Positions 1-9,063 are shown, counted from the stretch's first letter. The stretch: 13,331 nucleotides of DNA from JBDTSW01 sp039930945 (GCA_039930945.1 JBDTSW010000061.1:1-13331); one strand, 5' to 3'. The notes: generated by a model not told the origin, from the letters alone. Numbers and translations: made by a program.

Positions 1-4
1 TGTT

Positions 5-2488
<2,484 letters not shown>

Positions 2489-2524
2489 GAGCCGAAATCA
2501 GCCCCATCGGCGGCCTCTGATGAA

Positions 2525-2556
2525 GCCCCCACGCGCTCAAAGGACGCCCCCACGCG
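2525..2556. repeat. 11-bp direct repeat with 21-bp period upstream of gyrB
   Basis: GCCCCCACGCG occurs at 2525-2535 and again at 2546-2556, start to start 21 bp, about two helical turns, so both copies lie on the same DNA face. The pair lies between the possible gyrB promoter and the gyrB start, inside the predicted leader. A second short repeat, CCCCGG at 2561-2566 and 2571-2576 (10-bp period), lies alongside. The spacing resembles a binding site for a dimeric or cooperative regulator, but no protein can be named and GC-rich DNA yields some such repeats by chance. Confidence 0.4.
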
Positions 2557-2613
2557 ACGGCCCCGGAAGACCCCGGTTCCAGACGGTGCAAGGCGTCCGT
2601 CCAAGTTCACATA

Positions 2614-2619
2614 AGTCTA
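2614..2619 (-). promoter_or_regulatory. possible gyrB -10 element
   Basis: On the minus strand this reads TAGACT (4/6 to TATAAT), within the most AT-rich patch of the 216-bp dciA-gyrB spacer. A transcript would start near 2607, giving a leader of about 119 nt before the ATG at 2488. No convincing -35 hexamer is visible at 16-19 bp. The same hexamer occurs just before khpB. The assignment is weak. Confidence 0.25.
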
Positions 2620-2680
2620 TCAGCTTCGGCCCGCGGAAAGCCTGCGCCTTCGCGCTAAAAGTCCTGCAAAACATGCACGA

Positions 2681-2696
2681 ATCTGAGCGCCCAGAT
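2681..2696 (-). terminator. possible weak hairpin downstream of dciA
   Basis: On the minus strand, 8 nt after the dciA stop, ATCTGG-GCGC-TCAGAT can fold into a six-pair stem (one G-T wobble) with a 4-nt loop. Only a short TTTT follows, about 10 nt downstream, so this is not a classical intrinsic terminator. It may mark the end of the dnaN-recF-dciA unit or be a chance inverted repeat. Confidence 0.2.
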
Positions 2697-2704
2697 GAGC
2701 GGGT

Positions 2705-3031
2705 TCAGGAGAGATCGTGGCGAGCGGCGTCGGCGGTGAACCGCAGTCGCTGCAGGGTCGCCTCAAAAGAGCGCTCGGCGACGGCTGTGCGCAGCCGCTC
2801 GAGCAGGTCCGGGGCCAACAGGTCGAGCTCCTGCGCCCAGGTCGCCGAGCGGCAGGCGATCGTCACCACCCCGTCGCGCTCGGCGACCGGCTCGGCCTGG
2901 GCCGACACCGCGGCGCCGGCGACCGCCGGCCAGGCCTCCTGGACCGCCGCCAGCAGCGTCGCCGGGGCCGCCTCGGAGCGCACGCGCTGGAGCGCGTCGC
3001 CGAGCCGGCGGGGTCCGTGGCGCCCGCTCAC
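2705..3031 (-). CDS. dciA: DciA-family (DUF721) replicative helicase loader
   Basis: A 108-residue protein of the DUF721/DciA family. The family's proven members recruit or load the replicative helicase DnaB in bacteria lacking DnaC or DnaI. Family hallmarks visible are the AWPAVAG block (33-39), the central ERDGVVTIACRSATWAQELD stretch (51-70) and the LLAPDLLERL helix (71-80). It consists of little more than the core domain and is shorter than DciA proteins with long N-terminal extensions. The GTG start (3031) lies inside the recF stop, giving a 4-bp GTGA overlap and therefore likely translational coupling. The position between recF and gyrB is the usual one in Actinomycetota and supports the call. 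Function is inferred from family and location. Confidence 0.9.
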   Translation of the reverse strand: MSGRHGPRRLGDALQRVRSEAAPATLLAAVQEAWPAVAGAAVSAQAEPVAERDGVVTIACRSATWAQELDLLAPDLLERLRTAVAERSFEATLQRLRFTADAARHDLS

Positions 3032-4173
3032 GCGGCCTCGGCCGAGCCATCCGCGGCGTCCTCCACCCCGGCGATCACCCGCCCCTCTCGCAGCGCCAGC
3101 TCGCGCCGGGGACAGCTCGCCGGCAGCTGCGCCGACTCGGTCGCCGTGATCAGCGCCTGCCCTCCCCCGGCGATCAGGCGCTCACACAGCAGCGCCCGGC
3201 GCCCGGCGTCGAGCTCGGAGGTGACGTCGTCGAGCAGCATCATCGGCGGCGGGCGGTCCTCGCTCAGCAGCACCTCGCGCTCGGCGAACAGCAGCGCCAG
3301 CAGCGTCAGACGGTGCTCGCCCTGAGAGCCGTAACGGCGCAGCGAGCGGCCGCCGCGGTCGAGCGCGACCTCGTCCAGGTGCGGGCCGTGCGTGGTGAAC
3401 CCGCGGGCCAGATCGGAGTCGTGGCGCTCGGCCAGCTCCGCCGCCAGCTGCTCCGCAGAAGAGGCATCGCTGCGAGGGCGATAGGTGATCACGGCCTCGC
3501 CCTCCAGGCCGAGATCGCCGGCGGCGGTCTCGAACGGCTCCGAGAGCGCGCTCAGCGCCTCGGCCCGGATCGCGGCCAGCTCGGCCCCGGCGATCGACAG
3601 CTCGGCGTCCCAGGCCTGGAGCGAGTCGCGGCCGGCGGACCCGGCGCGGATCCGCCCGAGCAGGGCGTTTCGCTGCGCCAGCGCCCGCGAGTATCGCCGC
3701 CGGGCCTCGGTGCGGGCCGGCCACAGCGCCGCACAGAAGCGGTCCAGATGCGCCCGCCGGCCCGCCGGCGGGCCCTTGACCAAGACCAGGCGGTCCGGCA
3801 TGAACACCGACAGCGCCGGGCGCAGCTCGGCGTGCGCGGGACCGGCTGGCTGGCCGTCGACCTGGTGGCGGCGCTCATCGCCGCGCTCGATCGAGCAGAG
3901 GAACGTGCGCCGGTCCGGCCCGCGCGGCGTGCTCGCCTGGCGCGAGTCCTCGACGTCCACCTCGACTCGCCCCAGCGGCCGGCCGAAGGCGATCGTCTCA
4001 CGGTCGTTTGAAGTCCGCGGCGAGCGGCCCGCCAGGCCCACGTAGATGGCCTCGAGCAGGTTCGTCTTGCCGGCCCCGTTGGGGCCCCGGACCAGGGTGA
4101 CTCCTTCGCCGAGCTCGACCTCGGCGTCGGCGAGGTTGCGGACTCCAAGCGTGCGCAGGCGGCGAACCAGCAC
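3028..4173 (-). CDS. recF: DNA replication and repair protein RecF
   Basis: SMC-like ATPase that helps RecO and RecR load RecA at single-strand gaps. The 381-residue product has the Walker A motif GPNGAGKTN (30-38), the ABC-type signature GSQGEHRLTLLALLFAER (282-299), Walker B MMLLDD (311-316) and the following D-loop SELD (319-322). Length agrees with the family (about 360-400). The GTG start at 4173 gives an N-terminus MLVRRLRTLGVRNL that matches RecF proteins, and a GAGGGG stretch lies 11 nt upstream. It begins 26 bp after the dnaN stop and overlaps dciA by 4 bp at its own stop, so dnaN-recF-dciA looks like one transcription unit. The last 12 or so residues are an Ala/Glu-rich tail of no obvious function. 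Confidence 0.97.
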   Translation of the reverse strand: MLVRRLRTLGVRNLADAEVELGEGVTLVRGPNGAGKTNLLEAIYVGLAGRSPRTSNDRETIAFGRPLGRVEVDVEDSRQASTPRGPDRRTFLCSIERGDERRHQVDGQPAGPAHAELRPALSVFMPDRLVLVKGPPAGRRAHLDRFCAALWPARTEARRRYSRALAQRNALLGRIRAGSAGRDSLQAWDAELSIAGAELAAIRAEALSALSEPFETAAGDLGLEGEAVITYRPRSDASSAEQLAAELAERHDSDLARGFTTHGPHLDEVALDRGGRSLRRYGSQGEHRLTLLALLFAEREVLLSEDRPPPMMLLDDVTSELDAGRRALLCERLIAGGGQALITATESAQLPASCPRRELALREGRVIAGVEDAADGSAEAA

Positions 4174-4199
4174 GGCCTGCAGCCCCTCAGTCGCCCATC

Positions 4200-5312
4200 T
4201 CAGACGTTGAGGCGGATCGGCATCACGAGGTAGGAGTAGTCCTCGGAGCCAACCGGGCGCAGCAGGCCCGGGCGCAGGGCGGAGGAGACCTGGAGGGAGA
4301 TCTCGTCGTCGCTGATGCTGTCGACGCCCTCGATGAAGAACTGCGGGTTGAAGGCGATCTCCATCGGCTCCCCGGAATACGGCGCCGGCATCGACTCGCT
4401 GGCATCGCCGATGTCGGGCGTCTCGGCGGCGACGGTGAGCTCGCCCTCGGCCAGCGCCAGGCGCAGCGGCGCGTTGCGCTGCGCGAGTTGGCTGACGCGG
4501 CGCGTCACCTCGAGCAGCTCCAGTCGCGGCAGGCGGATGTCGTGGTCGAACGACTCCGGTACCAGCTGCCGCCAGCTCGGAAACTGGCCCTCGATCAGGC
4601 GCGAGCTGAGGGTGACCCCGCCGGCCCGGAAGATCGCTTGGTTTCGCGGCATCGCGATCTCCACCTCGTCGGCTCCCTCCGAGGCGATCACCCGCGCCAG
4701 CTCGCGCAGGGCTCGGGCAGGCACGTTTGCCTCCAGCGGCTCGGACAGGGTGCCGCCCTCGAGCTTGGTGTGCTTGACCGCTAGCCGATAGGAGTCGGTG
4801 GCGACCATCGTCAGGGTCGATCCCTCCGTCTGCACCAGCACGCCGGTGAGGATCGGGCGGACCTCGTCACGCGAGGCGGCGCGAGCGACACGCTCGATCG
4901 TCTCCGCCAGGGGCGCCGAGGGAAGCTTCGCCAGCTCGCCTTCGGCCTCCGGCAGCCGCGGGAAGTCCTCGACCGGCAGCGTGCGCAGGTGAAAGCGCGC
5001 TCCGCCGGAGGTCAGCTCGACATCGCGTTGTTCGCTGCGCAGCCCAATCGTCAGCTCGCCGTCGGGAAGGCTGCGAACGACGTCGACCAACAGCCGGCCG
5101 GGCAGCAGGATGTTGCCCTCCTGCTCGATCTTGACCTCGGTGAGCGAGAGCGTCAGGCCGAGCTCCATGTCGGTGGCGCGGACGGTCAGCTTGCCGTCAG
5201 CCGCGAGCAGAAGGATGCCGCCGAGGGACGGCAGCGTACTTCGGCTGGAAACGGCGCGGCCGGCAAGCTGCAGGGCGTCGAAGAGATGATCACGTGAGAT
5301 TGAGAGCTTCAT
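4200..5312 (-). CDS. dnaN: DNA polymerase III beta subunit (sliding clamp)
   Basis: The ring-shaped clamp tethers DNA polymerase III to DNA and is the docking site for many replication and repair proteins. The 370-residue protein has the length expected for three clamp domains (about 1-125, 126-248, 249-370). Clear landmarks are the N-terminal SISRDHLFDALQLAGRAVSS, the conserved ATDSYRLA (171-178), SRLIEGQFPSW (237-247) and the terminal YLVMPIRLNV (361-370), which helps form the peptide-binding pocket. The ATG at 5312 gives a standard N-terminus. The ribosome binding site is poor: the only AGGA lies about 20 nt upstream. The 105-bp spacer to dnaA may contain its promoter and part of the origin. 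Confidence 0.98.
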   Translation of the reverse strand: MKLSISRDHLFDALQLAGRAVSSRSTLPSLGGILLLAADGKLTVRATDMELGLTLSLTEVKIEQEGNILLPGRLLVDVVRSLPDGELTIGLRSEQRDVELTSGGARFHLRTLPVEDFPRLPEAEGELAKLPSAPLAETIERVARAASRDEVRPILTGVLVQTEGSTLTMVATDSYRLAVKHTKLEGGTLSEPLEANVPARALRELARVIASEGADEVEIAMPRNQAIFRAGGVTLSSRLIEGQFPSWRQLVPESFDHDIRLPRLELLEVTRRVSQLAQRNAPLRLALAEGELTVAAETPDIGDASESMPAPYSGEPMEIAFNPQFFIEGVDSISDDEISLQVSSALRPGLLRPVGSEDYSYLVMPIRLNV

Positions 5313-5433
5313 AGAGCGGGATTTCCCATCTTCCTGTCTGGTTCAGATGTATTCACGGTGTGGATGATGGTGGAAGGTAGTGGCGCGCGGCTTAAACCCG
5401 CGGGATTGGCCGGTGGATCAGGGTTGTGGATCG
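5313..5433. other. Candidate minimal oriC: DnaA-box-like cluster at the dnaA-dnaN junction
   Basis: Actinobacterial origins usually lie between dnaA and dnaN. Here the spacer is only 105 bp (5313-5417). Reading the plus strand against TGTGGATAA, there is TGTGGATGA at 5359-5367 (one mismatch), GGTGGATCA at 5412-5420 (two mismatches, containing the dnaA stop codon) and TGTGGATCG at 5425-5433 (two mismatches, within the dnaA tail codons). All three share one orientation. A short inverted repeat CGCGG-7 nt-CCGCG (5386-5402) has CTTAAAC in its loop, and GGGATTTCCC lies at 5318-5327 near the dnaN start. No obvious AT-rich unwinding element is present. I found no denser set of DnaA boxes elsewhere in the window. 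The role as origin is inferred from location and is unproven. Confidence 0.4.
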
Positions 5434-6812
5434 GCGTCGTCGTCGTGTACGGGATGGTCGGGAGCAGACGAGCCGGGCTCGGTTGTCCCCAGGCTCGCAC
5501 GGATCCGGTGGAGGGCGTCGGTGGTCTCCGAACCGGGCTCGAGCCGTTGCGAGACGGCGCGGATCGCGTGCAGGACGGTGGAGTGATCGCGATCGAACTC
5601 ACGTGCGATCTGGGCCAGCGACAGCGGCGTCAACTCGCGAGTCAGATACATCGCCAACTGGCGAGCTCGAGCGACGCGGGGAGTGCGCCGGGTGGACAGC
5701 AGCTCGCCGCGCGGCACGCCGAGGACGGAGGAGACGCCCTCCTGGATCGTGACCACGCTGGGGCCGTCGGGATCGCAAGCAGCGCCCTCGGTGCCGCCTG
5801 ACCGCAGCGCCCTGTGAACCAGCGGGGTGGTGATCGGCTCGCTCAGGACCGAGGCCAGGGCGACGACGCGGGTCATCGCCCCCTCAAGCAGCCGCACGTT
5901 TCCCTGGACCTGCCCGGCGATCTCCTGCAGCACCCGCGGCTCGGGCAGCTCGGGGGCAGACCGCGCCGCCATCCGCCATAGGAGCGCCGTGCGGGTGCGC
6001 AGGTCGGGCGGCTCCAGCTCGACCTCCAGGCCCCATTGGAAGCGATCGCGCAGGCGCTCGGCGAGCCGGGCGAGGGCCGCGGGCGGGCGATCGCTGGAAA
6101 GGACGATCTGCTTGCCGGCGCCGAAGAGGGTGTTGAAGGTGTGGACGAATTCCTCCTCGGTCCGAGGCTTGCCCTCGAGCACCTGGACGTCATCGATCAG
6201 CAACGCGTCGAGCTCGCGGTAGCGCTGCTTGAAGCGCTCGGGGCCCTCGGTTCGCAGCGCCGTCACGAACTCGGTCGTGAATCGCTCGGCGGTGGTCAGG
6301 TGGAGTTGCATCTCGGGGCGGTTGCGCCGCAGATAGCCGGCGATCGCCCCCAGCAGGTGGGACTTGCCCAGGCCCGGAGGGCCGTGCAGGAAGAGGGGGT
6401 TGTAGGCCTCGCCGGGCAGCTCGGCCACGGCGAGCGCAGCGGCGTGGGCGAGCCGGTTGCCGGGCCCGATCACGAAGCTGTCGAAGGTGTGAGCGCAATC
6501 GACCGGCAGCGACGCCGGCACCCGGGGGTCGGTCTCGGCCCGATCACCTTCACCCGGCTCGACGAAGACGACGTCGGTGAGCGCGCCGGCCTGGTTTGAG
6601 ACCGCGTCGGCTACCCGCGCCGCATAGCGCCGCTCGACCCAGGAGCGCACCGTGGACGGTGCGCTCAACAGCAGCGTCGTCCCCTGGACCCCGATCGCCT
6701 CGATCGGCTCCAGCCAGAGATCGAAGGTCGCCGCCGGCAGCGACGTCCGCAGCTCTTCGCGGGCAGCCCCCCAGATCGCTTCGAGTTGTTCGGAGGGCGT
6801 TCGTCCCGGCAC
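5418..6812 (-). CDS. dnaA: Chromosomal replication initiator DnaA
   Basis: AAA+ ATPase that binds origin boxes, melts the DNA and directs helicase loading. The 464-residue product shows domain I (about 1-85), a very short domain II (about 86-107) and the AAA+ core from about 108. The core has Walker A GPPGLGKSH (144-152), Walker B LLIDDVQ (204-210), the arginine-finger box RFQWGL (257-262) and NVRLLEGAM (305-313). Domain IV carries ARQLAMYLTREL (383-394) and the box-binding signature FDRDHSTVLHA (406-416). That signature is normally FGGRDHTTVLHA, so it is one residue shorter and has Ser in place of a Thr. After domain IV there is a 20-odd residue Pro/Asp-rich tail (442-464), unusual for DnaA, whose codons overlap box-like sequences. 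The GTG start at 6812 has no ribosome binding site; a TATAGT lies just upstream. Confidence 0.97.
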   Translation of the reverse strand: MPGRTPSEQLEAIWGAAREELRTSLPAATFDLWLEPIEAIGVQGTTLLLSAPSTVRSWVERRYAARVADAVSNQAGALTDVVFVEPGEGDRAETDPRVPASLPVDCAHTFDSFVIGPGNRLAHAAALAVAELPGEAYNPLFLHGPPGLGKSHLLGAIAGYLRRNRPEMQLHLTTAERFTTEFVTALRTEGPERFKQRYRELDALLIDDVQVLEGKPRTEEEFVHTFNTLFGAGKQIVLSSDRPPAALARLAERLRDRFQWGLEVELEPPDLRTRTALLWRMAARSAPELPEPRVLQEIAGQVQGNVRLLEGAMTRVVALASVLSEPITTPLVHRALRSGGTEGAACDPDGPSVVTIQEGVSSVLGVPRGELLSTRRTPRVARARQLAMYLTRELTPLSLAQIAREFDRDHSTVLHAIRAVSQRLEPGSETTDALHRIRASLGTTEPGSSAPDHPVHDDDADPQP

Positions 6813-6820
6813 GGCGAGCG

Positions 6821-6826
6821 ACTATA
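6821..6826 (-). promoter_or_regulatory. Probable dnaA -10 element (near-leaderless)
   Basis: The minus strand reads TATAGT (5/6 to TATAAT) and ends 8 nt before the dnaA GTG at 6812. A start 7 nt downstream would put the mRNA 5' end within about 2 nt of the start codon. This fits the absence of a Shine-Dalgarno sequence. No TTGACA-like -35 is seen at 17-19 bp. Confidence 0.45.
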
Positions 6827-6863
6827 GGTCCGGCTCTACGGCCCGCCGCGAGCATTCGCCGCA

Positions 6864-6875
6864 TTTCGCGTGAAA
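6864..6875. other. Near-parS palindrome in the dnaA-rpmH spacer
   Basis: TTTCGCGTGAAA matches the 12-bp core of the conserved ParB site parS (TTTCACGTGAAA) at 11 of 12 positions. Over the full 16-bp consensus the match is 11 of 16, since the flanks differ. It sits between the divergent dnaA and rpmH promoters, less than 4 kb from parAB, where a ParB site would be expected. The mismatch is in the central CACGTG, so binding may be weak or absent. Confidence 0.3.
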
Positions 6876-6901
6876 AGAAAACGCGCGTGCTGCTCGCCTC
6901 C

Positions 6902-6907
6902 TATACT
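6902..6907 (+). promoter_or_regulatory. Probable rpmH operon -10 element
   Basis: TATACT (5/6 to TATAAT) stands out in GC-rich sequence, 52 nt before the rpmH start. A transcript would start near 6914 and have a leader of about 46 nt that includes the GGAG ribosome binding site at 6949-6952. No recognisable -35 hexamer is present. It would drive rpmH-rnpA-yidD-yidC, divergent from dnaA. Confidence 0.4.
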
Positions 6908-6959
6908 GCCGTCGCCCGCGCCCGATCCGCCGGACCCACCGGCGCCGCGGAGAACCACT

Positions 6960-7094
6960 TTGAAGCGGACCTACCAGCCGAAGAAGCGCAAGCGCGCGAA
7001 GACCCACGGGTTTCGCGCGCGCATGCGGACCAAGTCCGGCCGGCAGATCCTCAAGCGCCGCCGGCGCAAGGGCCGGAAGCGGCTCACCCCCTGA
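6960..7094 (+). CDS. rpmH: 50S ribosomal protein L34
   Basis: Very basic 44-residue large-subunit ribosomal protein. The product begins MKRTYQPKKRKRAKTHGFRA and continues with RMRTKSGRQILKRRRRKGR, the hallmark L34 sequence, ending RLTP at the normal length. The start is TTG at 6960, chosen because the family begins exactly at MKRTYQP and GGAG lies 7 nt upstream (6949-6952). A GTG in frame at 6870 would add 30 residues unlike any L34 and would lie upstream of the probable promoter. It is the first gene of the right arm; rnpA follows after 3 bp in the same frame, the classic rpmH-rnpA pair. Confidence 0.96.
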   Translation: MKRTYQPKKRKRAKTHGFRARMRTKSGRQILKRRRRKGRKRLTP

Positions 7095-7097
7095 GCC

Positions 7098-7484
7098 ATG
7101 CCGCGATCGTCGGGTGAGGGGCGCAAGCGAGGGCGCCTGTCGCGCAGCGGCGACTTCGACCGCGTCTACCGCGAGGGTCGCTCCCACGGCAACCGCTTTC
7201 TGGTGCTCTACGCCTTCCCCCGTCCCGCCGGCGACGCCGGCTCCGACGTCCGCCTCGGGATCTCGGTCAGCCGCAAGGTCGGCAACGCGGTCGACCGCAA
7301 CGCCGTCAAGCGCTCGCTCAAGGAGGCCTTCTGGCAGCTCGGCGATCGCCTTCCCCCGGCGCACGACTTCGTCTTGGTCGCCCGCCCCGACGTCGCCGGC
7401 CTGGTCGAGCGTGACGGCACCGGCGGAGTCGTCGAGGCGCTGCGCGGGCTCTTCACCGAGGCCGGCACCGAGGGCAAGGCGTAA
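7098..7484 (+). CDS. rnpA: Ribonuclease P protein component
   Basis: Protein subunit of RNase P, which binds the catalytic RNA and aids 5' processing of precursor tRNAs. The 128-residue basic protein has the N-terminal RLSRSGDFDRVYREGRS (13-29) and the diagnostic RNR block, seen as GISVSRKVGNAVDRNAVKR (54-72) followed by SLKEAFW. Length is normal. The ATG at 7098 is 3 bp after the rpmH stop, so translation is probably coupled. The C-terminal part from about 100 is poorly conserved in the family. The RNA subunit gene is not in the window. Confidence 0.96.
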   Translation: MPRSSGEGRKRGRLSRSGDFDRVYREGRSHGNRFLVLYAFPRPAGDAGSDVRLGISVSRKVGNAVDRNAVKRSLKEAFWQLGDRLPPAHDFVLVARPDVAGLVERDGTGGVVEALRGLFTEAGTEGKA

Positions 7485-7487
7485 AAC

Positions 7488-7781
7488 GTGAAACGGTCCG
7501 CTCAGCTTCTCGCTCGCCTGCGCTCGGCGCTGGTCTGGGTGTTCCTCTTGCCGCTGCGCGCCTATTCACGCCTGATCTCGCCGGCGCTTCCCGCCCGCTG
7601 CAGGTACTACCCGACCTGTTCGGCCTACGCCGAGCAGGCGGTCCGCACCCACGGGATCGTCCGCGGCAGCGGCCTCGCCGCCTGGCGCCTGGCGCGCTGC
7701 AACCCGTTCAGCCGCGGCGGCGTCGACGAGGTCCCGCCGCGCCGCCCGCGTCGGCGCCACTCGCACGGAGCCCACGCCTGA
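7488..7781 (+). CDS. yidD: Membrane protein insertion efficiency factor YidD
   Basis: Small membrane-associated protein thought to assist YidC and Sec in membrane insertion. The 97-residue product shows an amphipathic or hydrophobic N-terminus (about 12-34) and the family pattern CRYYPTCSAYAEQAVRTHG (38-56) with CNPFSRGGVDEVP (71-83). The three conserved cysteines are C38, C44 and C71. A basic His/Arg tail (84-97) follows. The GTG start at 7488 lies 3 nt after the rnpA stop, and the stop TGA shares one base with the yidC ATG. The gene lies directly between rnpA and yidC, its usual place. Confidence 0.94.
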   Translation: MKRSAQLLARLRSALVWVFLLPLRAYSRLISPALPARCRYYPTCSAYAEQAVRTHGIVRGSGLAAWRLARCNPFSRGGVDEVPPRRPRRRHSHGAHA

Positions 7782-8548
7782 TGCCGGCGCTCGCCGACAT
7801 CGCGCTCCCGCTCGCCAACATCCTGCAGCCGCTGATCGACGTCGCCGACTCGGTCCTCCAGTTCTTCGCCGAGGACATGAACCTCGGCTACGGGGTCGCG
7901 ATCATCCTCCTGACCTTCGTCACCAGGATCGCAATCCTGCCGCTGTCGCTGAAGCAGATCAAGTCGATGCGGGCGCTGCAGGCCTTCGCGCCGCAGATCA
8001 AGGAGCTGAACGAGCGCTACAAGGACGACCCCCAGCGCAAGCAGCGCGAGCTGATGGCCTTCTACAAGAAGAACAACATCAACCCGCTGGCCTCGTGCGT
8101 GCCGCTGTTGCTCCAGCTGCCGGTCTTCTTCGCCCTCTTCTCGCTGCTGCGAAGCGAGGCGTTCAAGGAGCAGCTCTACGCCTACGGCGACCCCGGCTTC
8201 CTCTTCATCCCCAACCTCGCCGAGAAGGCGACCGGGGCCGTGCTCGTGGTCCTGCTCGGCCTCTACTTCGTCACCATGGTCGCTTCGATGGCGGTGTCGG
8301 CGGCCCAGGCCGAGGGCGCGCAGCGGATGATCATGTTCGCGCTGCCGGTGATCTTCACCCCCTTCATCATCAGCTTCCCGGCCGGGCTGATCCTCTACTG
8401 GATCACGACCAACATCTGGACGATCGGCCAGCAATACGGGGTCAAGGCGCTGTTCCCGGTGCCTGGGGCGGGGCCGGCGGCGCCCGAGATGGCCAAGGCC
8501 GCAAGGCCGCCGCCGAAGCCTCCGCGCAAGCGCAAGAAGCGCAACTAG
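7781..8548 (+). CDS. yidC: Membrane protein insertase YidC (Oxa1 family)
   Basis: Polytopic inner-membrane insertase that places membrane proteins either alone or with SecYEG. The 255-residue protein is the short Gram-positive form without the large periplasmic domain. Likely membrane segments are 37-58, 105-124, 151-172, 184-198 and 201-218. The conserved groove arginine is R49 in TFVTRIAILPLSLKQIKSM (45-63), and a charged cytoplasmic hairpin spans about 60-103. The tail PPPKPPRKRKKRN (243-255) is strongly basic and could contact ribosomes, as known for some YidC proteins. No lipobox or cleavable signal is evident. The ATG shares one base with the yidD stop. Confidence 0.96.
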   Translation: MPALADIALPLANILQPLIDVADSVLQFFAEDMNLGYGVAIILLTFVTRIAILPLSLKQIKSMRALQAFAPQIKELNERYKDDPQRKQRELMAFYKKNNINPLASCVPLLLQLPVFFALFSLLRSEAFKEQLYAYGDPGFLFIPNLAEKATGAVLVVLLGLYFVTMVASMAVSAAQAEGAQRMIMFALPVIFTPFIISFPAGLILYWITTNIWTIGQQYGVKALFPVPGAGPAAPEMAKAARPPPKPPRKRKKRN

Positions 8549-8562
8549 CGCCGGCTCTCAAA

Positions 8563-8568
8563 TAGACT
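8563..8568 (+). promoter_or_regulatory. Possible khpB -10 element (leaderless)
   Basis: TAGACT in the 26-bp yidC-khpB spacer is followed by exactly 6 nt and then the khpB GTG at 8575, so a start at the usual distance would be the G of the start codon. There is no Shine-Dalgarno sequence. The match is only 4/6, and read-through from yidC is an alternative. Confidence 0.35.
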
Positions 8569-8574
8569 CGCCGC

Positions 8575-9063
8575 GTGGCGGACGAGGGGACCACCGGGGC
8601 GCTTCCGGCCGAGCCGGCCGAGCGCGTGCGCGTGATCCTCGAGCAGGTCGTGGGCGCTCTCGACGTCAAGGGCGAGATCGGCGTCGACGAGAACGACGAG
8701 CGCATCCTCGGGACGATCGACGCCGAGGACGTGGGGCTGCTGATCGGCCGCCGCGGCCAGACCATCGACGCCGTGCAACTGCTCTGCTATCGGGCCGCTT
8801 TCCGCGGCCTGCAGGAGCGAAAGCGGGTCGTCGTCGACGCCGCCGGCTATCGCCAGCGCCGACGCGACACGGTCGAACGCCAGGCCGAGCGCGCCGCCGA
8901 GCGGGCGTTGCACACCGGCAAGGAGATCGAGCTCGAGCCGATGACTGCGACCGAGCGCAAGATCGTCCACGATCACCTGGCCGAGCGCTCCGGGGTCGAG
9001 ACCTTCAGCGAGGGCGACGAGCCCGAGCGCTGCGTGATCGTCGCCCCGCTAGTCGCCGAGTGA
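8575..9063 (+). CDS. khpB: KH-R3H RNA-binding protein KhpB (Jag/SpoIIIJ-associated family)
   Basis: RNA-binding protein of the KhpB/Jag family; in other bacteria it pairs with KhpA and affects cell division and small-RNA-linked regulation. The 162-residue product has a KH domain with the GxxG loop in GLLIGRRGQTIDAVQLL (54-70; GRRG at 58-61). It then has an R3H domain whose R-x3-H motif is RKIVH (128-132). The N-terminal Jag-N domain found in longer homologues is absent. The GTG start at 8575 follows yidC by 26 bp, and the stop overlaps the rsmG start by 4 bp (GTGA), so rsmG is probably coupled. The role here is inferred from the family. Confidence 0.92.
   Translation: MADEGTTGALPAEPAERVRVILEQVVGALDVKGEIGVDENDERILGTIDAEDVGLLIGRRGQTIDAVQLLCYRAAFRGLQERKRVVVDAAGYRQRRRDTVERQAERAAERALHTGKEIELEPMTATERKIVHDHLAERSGVETFSEGDEPERCVIVAPLVAE

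Noticed and set aside
5290..5300. TCACGTGAGAT near the dnaN start as parS
   Set aside because: It shares only CACGTGA; the outer arms do not match.
5309..5602. 97-codon minus-strand frame spanning the dnaA 3' end and the dnaA-dnaN spacer
   Set aside because: It overlaps the dnaA end in another frame and shows a Pro/Thr/Ser-rich sequence without homology signs; the spacer is better explained as origin or promoter DNA.
6870..6959. N-terminal extension of L34 from GTG at 6870
   Set aside because: It would precede the TATACT promoter candidate and add 30 Pro/Arg-rich residues absent from the family, which begins MKRTYQP.
7486..7494. ACGTGAAAC as a parS site
   Set aside because: Only the right half matches; the left half is unlike TGTTTC, and the bases are constrained by the yidD start and codons 2-3. 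It is mentioned only as a half-site.
7625..8434. 269-codon minus-strand frame opposite yidD and yidC
   Set aside because: It lies antisense to two well-supported genes and its product is an Asp/Glu/Arg/Gln-rich string with no recognisable domain.
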